Positions 59,868-64,000 of a stretch of DNA of 64,000 bases are shown here, one piece after another. Under the pieces are notes generated by a model that did not search any database, was not told the origin of the DNA, and saw only the letters and a list, made by a program, of their open reading frames with translations. This DNA is from PGYR01 sp046290495 (lineage in GTDB: Bacteria; Bacteroidota; Ignavibacteria; Kapaibacteriales; UBA2268): assembly GCA_046290495.1 (NCBI GenBank), contig JBKAGT010000006.1:496001-560000 (forward strand), written 5' to 3'. The translations under genes and the position numbers were made by a program. Position 1 is the first letter of the stretch; every line of letters starts with the position of its first letter.

Positions 59868-62132
59868 ATGATAAGATTAACTATATTGATAACGAGTTTA
59901 ATGTTAATCTTTACCCCTGCACTTTCACAAATATTAATAAATGAGTTATCATCTAAAAATGATGAATTTTTAAAATCTTCAGATGGTGAGTTTCATGATT
60001 GGGTTGAGCTATATAATAGCTCCGGTTTAGAAATCTCTCTGAAAGATTATTACATTTCAGATGATATCGAAGTACTTGATAAGTGGAAGTTTCCCAATAT
60101 ATCAATTCCATCAAAAGAATATTTAATAATTTTCTGTTCTGATAAAGACAATATTATCGATGGGGATGTGCATACAAACTTCAAGCTTTCTTCTGATGGT
60201 GAAACTATTTACTTAACCAATGGTCAAAGTATATTAGACAGTATGAAATTTGGTAGAATCAATGAAGATTATTCTTACGGTAGACTAGAAGAAACTAGTA
60301 ATATAAAAACAAATCTGGCTATACCAACTCCAGGAAGATCAAATAGAATCAGCGGTACTATTGTACCAAGTAAAGAATCAGGGTTTTATCAAAATGAATT
60401 TGATTTAGAGCTAAAAACTGCCGAAGGTCTTAAAATATTCTATACAACAAATGGGGATGATCCAACAACAGAGTCTCAACAATATGAAGGTAAAATTGAG
60501 ATTAAAAATGAATATGATGAATATAAATATCTCTCATATCCTACTGCGGCACCGGATAGTGTGAATTGTAGGATGAACTTTTATATACCTGAAACCGAGA
60601 TTCCTAGATGTAGAGTAATCAGCTACTGTGTTATTGACAATGAAGGCAATCGATCAAAAGTATATCGTCAATCCTTCTTTTTCCATACTAAACATAGTTT
60701 ACCAGTTGTTAGTATAATTACTGATAATCGTAATCTATTTAGTCAAGACTCAGGTATTTTCGTTCCTGGCGATAATTATGAAGAAGATATTCCATGTTGG
60801 ACTGGAAACTATTTCCGAAAAGGGTGGGAAAAACCTGCAACAATTACATTCTTTGAGAAGGGTATTAATAAATTAGAAGAGGATATAGGTTTACAAATAC
60901 ATGGGGAAACTACTAGAACCTCTCCACAGAAATCTCTTAGAGTATCTGCAAGAAAAGAATATGGTGTTAACAAGTTAGAAAATGTCTTTTTTGATGATGC
61001 CCCTGTTGATGAATTCAATAGTGTAGTTCTGCGAACTACAATGGCTTGTATGAGTCATACATTATTCAAAGATGCACTTACGCTTAGTTGTATTCGAAAC
61101 TTAGATCTTGAAAAAACATATGTCAAACCAATAGTGGTATATATAAATGGAAACTATTGGGGATTGAGCGAACTTAGAAATAGATTGGATGAAGATTATT
61201 TGTCTGATAAATATGAAATAGATGAAGATAGTATAAATATTGTATCTCTCGATAACATAGATGAAAAGAGACATGGCAGTTACGATGAATTTAGAGATAT
61301 TTATAATTTCGTAGTTGATAATGAACTTTCTGATGATGAAAATTATAAAGTTGTTGAGAGCTATTTAAATATTGACAATTTCATAGACTACTACTTAGCG
61401 GAAATGTATTTTGCAAATTATGATTGGCCCGGCTCGAATTATCTAATATGGAATGGAGCTGGTGAGCAAAAAAAATATGAAAATCTGTTTTTTGATATAG
61501 ATGCCGGTTGGGAAGAACCTGAGTATAATATGTTTGAGCATACTAATGAGCTTGAAAGTCAACGGTGGCCAAACCCAAGAAGTAAAAATATATTCCAACA
61601 AAGTCTTTTTAGTAATTCCACATTTAGGAACAAATTTATTTATAGAGCATTAGTTTTGTTAGAAACAGAATTTAGCTTTAAAACAGTAAAAAGTAAAATT
61701 GACTCATTTTTAGTAATCTATGGAAGTGAAATAGATAATTGCATAACAAGATTTGGATTCCCAGAAAATCGAGATGTTTGGATGAATAATATTGAGGAGG
61801 ATTTGATAAATTTTGCTCGTGAAAGAGAGTGTTATTTCAGAAAGAATATGAAAGAGTTCTTTGACCTTAGTGACGACCTACTGTGTGTTGGAACTACAGT
61901 AGAAGGTAATTTCAATAGACCACCAACTATCTCACCAAATCCAGCTTCAACATACATTAGAATAGAAAATATTACTTCTGATAGAATAATAATATATGAC
62001 ATACACGGTAGAGAAATGAGTACCATTGACTGCGAAAATGAAAGTAGCTTAGAAATAAATATTAGTAATTTTACTCCTTCAGTGTATTTTATAAAGATGA
62101 ATGATGGAGTATTCAAATTCATTAAAAAATAA
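59868..62132 (+). CDS. Secreted CotH-kinase/lamin-tail protein with T9SS tail (copy 2)
   Basis: A 754-residue paralogue of the preceding gene with the same order: signal peptide, lamin-tail domain (ILINELSSKNDEFLKSSDGEF), chitobiase-C-like domain (FYTTNGDDPTTES), CotH domain and T9SS tail (from SPNPASTYIRI). The CotH blocks are IHGETTRTSPQKSLRVSARKEYG, GNYWGLSELRNRLDEDYL and FFDIDAGWEEPE. Similarity runs end to end, so the pair arose by tandem duplication and has since diverged. Both catalytic-looking Asp residues (DxD) are kept in each copy. Confidence 0.87.
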   Translation: MIRLTILITSLMLIFTPALSQILINELSSKNDEFLKSSDGEFHDWVELYNSSGLEISLKDYYISDDIEVLDKWKFPNISIPSKEYLIIFCSDKDNIIDGDVHTNFKLSSDGETIYLTNGQSILDSMKFGRINEDYSYGRLEETSNIKTNLAIPTPGRSNRISGTIVPSKESGFYQNEFDLELKTAEGLKIFYTTNGDDPTTESQQYEGKIEIKNEYDEYKYLSYPTAAPDSVNCRMNFYIPETEIPRCRVISYCVIDNEGNRSKVYRQSFFFHTKHSLPVVSIITDNRNLFSQDSGIFVPGDNYEEDIPCWTGNYFRKGWEKPATITFFEKGINKLEEDIGLQIHGETTRTSPQKSLRVSARKEYGVNKLENVFFDDAPVDEFNSVVLRTTMACMSHTLFKDALTLSCIRNLDLEKTYVKPIVVYINGNYWGLSELRNRLDEDYLSDKYEIDEDSINIVSLDNIDEKRHGSYDEFRDIYNFVVDNELSDDENYKVVESYLNIDNFIDYYLAEMYFANYDWPGSNYLIWNGAGEQKKYENLFFDIDAGWEEPEYNMFEHTNELESQRWPNPRSKNIFQQSLFSNSTFRNKFIYRALVLLETEFSFKTVKSKIDSFLVIYGSEIDNCITRFGFPENRDVWMNNIEEDLINFARERECYFRKNMKEFFDLSDDLLCVGTTVEGNFNRPPTISPNPASTYIRIENITSDRIIIYDIHGREMSTIDCENESSLEINISNFTPSVYFIKMNDGVFKFIKK

Positions 62133-62238
62133 TACCATACTTACCCAAAAATAAATTAAACTTTCATTAATCGTTACTATTTTGTTCCCTTTTCAGTTTT
62201 TATGTGTTATTAGTTACAGAAGTTATATATAGCGACAG

Positions 62239-62805
62239 ATGAGTATTAATCTTAACAAACATACTGATTCTGATCTGATATCAATGATGTCTGATTCGAA
62301 GGAGCGTGAAGGGCTTGCTTTTAGTGAGCTCTACGATAGATATGAGTCTACTCTGAGGGCATATATATATACTATTGTTAAAAATGAAGAAAAGACTGAA
62401 GACCTAGTACAAGACACTTTTGTTTCATTTTATAAACAAATAAAAAAAGGAAAGGATTTCCCCAATGTACCGGGTTTCCTAATTACAGTCGCTAGAAATT
62501 TGTGTCTTAATGACAAGCGTAAGAGTAAGCCAAAAGTTGAGCTTAATGAAGATTACGAGATAGCTGATAAAAAAAAGGAAAGCTATGAAGATAAAGAGCT
62601 TTTGGAGTTAATAATAATGGCGACAGAATTCTTGAAAGAAAAATATAGAAGAGCATATATATTAAAAGAATTCGAAGGTTATAAATATAAAGAAATAGCT
62701 AAAATGGAATCAATTGCTATTGCAACGGCAAAAGTGAGAGTCCTTAGAGCTAGAAAAATGATAATAAATACATTAGAACCATACATTAAAGATTTGAGTA
62801 AATAG
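62239..62805 (+). CDS. ECF-type RNA polymerase sigma factor (module B)
   Basis: A 188-residue sigma factor, same length as the one at 30542-31108 and clearly related (shared GFLITVARNLCLN-like block and KELLELI). Region 2: FSELYDRYESTLRAYIYTI, then EDLVQDTFVSFYKQ. Region 4: LKEFEGYKYKEIAKMESIAIATAKVRVLRARKMI. There is no strong Shine-Dalgarno site. The partner gene starts 20 bases after the stop. A GTTTTTA stretch 43 bases before the start recalls module A. Confidence 0.9.
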   Translation: MSINLNKHTDSDLISMMSDSKEREGLAFSELYDRYESTLRAYIYTIVKNEEKTEDLVQDTFVSFYKQIKKGKDFPNVPGFLITVARNLCLNDKRKSKPKVELNEDYEIADKKKESYEDKELLELIIMATEFLKEKYRRAYILKEFEGYKYKEIAKMESIAIATAKVRVLRARKMIINTLEPYIKDLSK

Positions 62806-62825
62806 AGCAGTATTTAGGTGATACT

Positions 62826-64000
62826 ATGAGTAAGTTTGATAAGTTAAATGAATTTTTAGAAGGTGAGCTGCAAAGTTCAGAGGAGCAGTCATTGTTCAAT
62901 GATTTGGCATCTGATGATAAGCTTCGTGGTGAGTTCAAAAATTTATTGGCTATTAGTTCGGTTGTGAAAAACAACAGGAAAGCATTTGCTAAGAATGATA
63001 AAACTAAGAAGGCAGTATTTGCATCACTTGGATTGTCTATCCCTGTAGCAGATGCTGTTTCAACTGCTGCTGGTTCTGCAGGTGCCGGAGCCGTTGTTGG
63101 CTATGGTGCTAAATCTCTATTTACTATTGGTGCACTTTCAGCTGTTGCTACAGCAATAGTAATGTGGTTTATGATTGACCTAGCAGGTGAAAGCACAAAT
63201 AATAATTATATAGAGAAAAGCTTCACTCAAGGCAATTTAGTTGTTGAATTGCCACAGGAAAATACTTCTGAAAAAAGTGATTATGCAATAGTTTCTTCGA
63301 AAAGCGCTGATGAGTCTACTAACTTTGAATCTCTATACTATTCTGAATTAAAAACTAATGAATTATTAAGACAGAGACTCGCTAATTATGAGAATGTAAT
63401 CAGTAATCAAGAAGAAGAGATAAATAGCTACAAGAGTAAGTTAATTGCTTACGAGTCAGAACTACAAGATTTAAAAATCAATTATAAAGCTCAATCAGAG
63501 AGAGACATGGCAGCTTTAGAATCTGAATTAATTTCTGAGATGGATAATCTAAATTCAGAACTTTTAATTAAATCAGAACTTATATCTAACTATGAAAGTC
63601 AACTCTCAGCTCTGAATAAAAGCGGTTTGAATGAAGACCAAAGTGAGATAATACCAATGGTTAGCAAACAGAATAATTCTCAATGGTCTGCAGAGTGGAG
63701 AGGTAGCCAAACATTTGATATGACAGATGTAGAATACAGTAATTCTGATATATCACAATTTAATAATAATGCTTTAGCAGTTATGTATAATTTTGATAAT
63801 GGTTTTTCATTTGGCTCAGAAATAAGGCAGGAAACATTTCAGTTAGAATTCAATGGTGATGATCAAAATGGTGTAAACTACGATTATACTCAAGAACCAA
63901 ACTTTACTTCGCTGAGCGTGTTTGGAAGGCAGAGATTTGATATGAGCCAAACTGTAGATCCGTTTGCTCAACTTACTTTGGGAGGCAATAAAATTGGTAT
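62826..64000 (+). CDS. Putative anti-sigma/coiled-coil/beta-barrel fusion protein (module B, 3' end outside window)
   Basis: The frame is open from the ATG at 62826 to the window end (391 codons so far). Residues 1-55 (FLEGELQSSEEQSLFNDLAS, KLRGEFKNLL) resemble the anti-sigma-like start of the module A partner, and AVFASLGLSIP repeats its linker motif. A membrane helix lies at about 97-120 (IGALSAVATAIVMWFMI). Residues about 160-275 form a long heptad-rich coiled coil with many Glu, Lys and Leu. From about 285 amphipathic strands begin (WSAEWRGSQTFDM, ALAVMYNFDNGFSFGSEIR, TSLSVFGRQRFDM), as in an outer-membrane barrel. The function is inferred from position and architecture. Confidence 0.72.
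   Translation, partial: MSKFDKLNEFLEGELQSSEEQSLFNDLASDDKLRGEFKNLLAISSVVKNNRKAFAKNDKTKKAVFASLGLSIPVADAVSTAAGSAGAGAVVGYGAKSLFTIGALSAVATAIVMWFMIDLAGESTNNNYIEKSFTQGNLVVELPQENTSEKSDYAIVSSKSADESTNFESLYYSELKTNELLRQRLANYENVISNQEEEINSYKSKLIAYESELQDLKINYKAQSERDMAALESELISEMDNLNSELLIKSELISNYESQLSALNKSGLNEDQSEIIPMVSKQNNSQWSAEWRGSQTFDMTDVEYSNSDISQFNNNALAVMYNFDNGFSFGSEIRQETFQLEFNGDDQNGVNYDYTQEPNFTSLSVFGRQRFDMSQTVDPFAQLTLGGNKIG

Overview
The window looks like chromosomal DNA from an AT-rich, Gram-negative member of the FCB group (the Bacteroidota, Ignavibacteria and Kapabacteria-like lineages). Four secreted proteins end in type A sorting tails of the type IX secretion system (T9SS). Several families are typical of the group: DUF3078, DUF6029, Omp28-like, ELWxxDGT repeats, CotH with lamin-tail domains, and a fused alpha/beta E1 dehydrogenase. 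Candidate promoters before miaB, topA and the tRNA cluster match the Bacteroidota pattern TTTG/TTG...TAnnTTTG. The exact phylum cannot be fixed from the sequence alone. I see no transposase, integrase, prophage, CRISPR array or rRNA, so this is mostly ordinary core chromosome.

Layout. 1-3600 (minus strand): the tip of a probable EamA transporter, a glycosyltransferase and a large T9SS protein. 3601-4054: a 454-base gap with DnaA-box-like sites, a candidate replication origin, then dnaA. 5.7-10.1 kb: lytic transglycosylase, fused 2-oxoacid dehydrogenase E1, miaB. 10.1-15.1 kb: a gingipain-like protein, then an overlapping operon apaG-mlaE-trmB-mscS-lipoprotein. 15.1-15.4 kb: a hairpin-rich REP-like relic. 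16-24.4 kb: membrane pyrophosphatase, STAS protein, heptosyltransferase-like GT9, ELWxxDGT protein, trigger factor, peroxiredoxin. 24.5-30.3 kb: topA, a YadA-head-like surface protein, HtrA/Deg protease. 30.5-35 kb: an ECF sigma factor with an unusual membrane partner, then folP, a Lon-N domain protein and a BtaA-like enzyme.

35.2-47.1 kb is the classic block tRNA-Tyr, Gly, Thr, Trp, secE, nusG, rplK, rplA, rplJ, rplL, rpoB, rpoC. The tuf gene usually found between tRNA-Thr and tRNA-Trp is absent. A terminator-like hairpin, a promoter-like sequence and a second long hairpin separate rplL from rpoB. After it come a tiny secreted protein resembling a free T9SS tail, a UDP-glucuronate decarboxylase-like SDR, and an envelope gene run (TPR, DUF6029, Omp28-like, DUF2007). 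Then come dsbA-like and tryptophan dioxygenase genes, an acyltransferase, DUF3078, a glutamate-synthase-like protein and two tandem secreted CotH kinases.

The most unusual signal is a two-gene module present twice (30542-32387 and 62239 to the window end). Each has a 188-residue ECF sigma factor followed by one protein that joins a short anti-sigma-like cytoplasmic domain, one membrane helix, a long periplasmic linker and what looks like an outer-membrane beta-barrel. If right, one polypeptide would link the outer membrane directly to a sigma factor. The two copies share sequence motifs in the cytoplasmic part but differ in the linker (Ser/Asn-rich versus coiled coil), which suggests paralogous sensors of the cell envelope.
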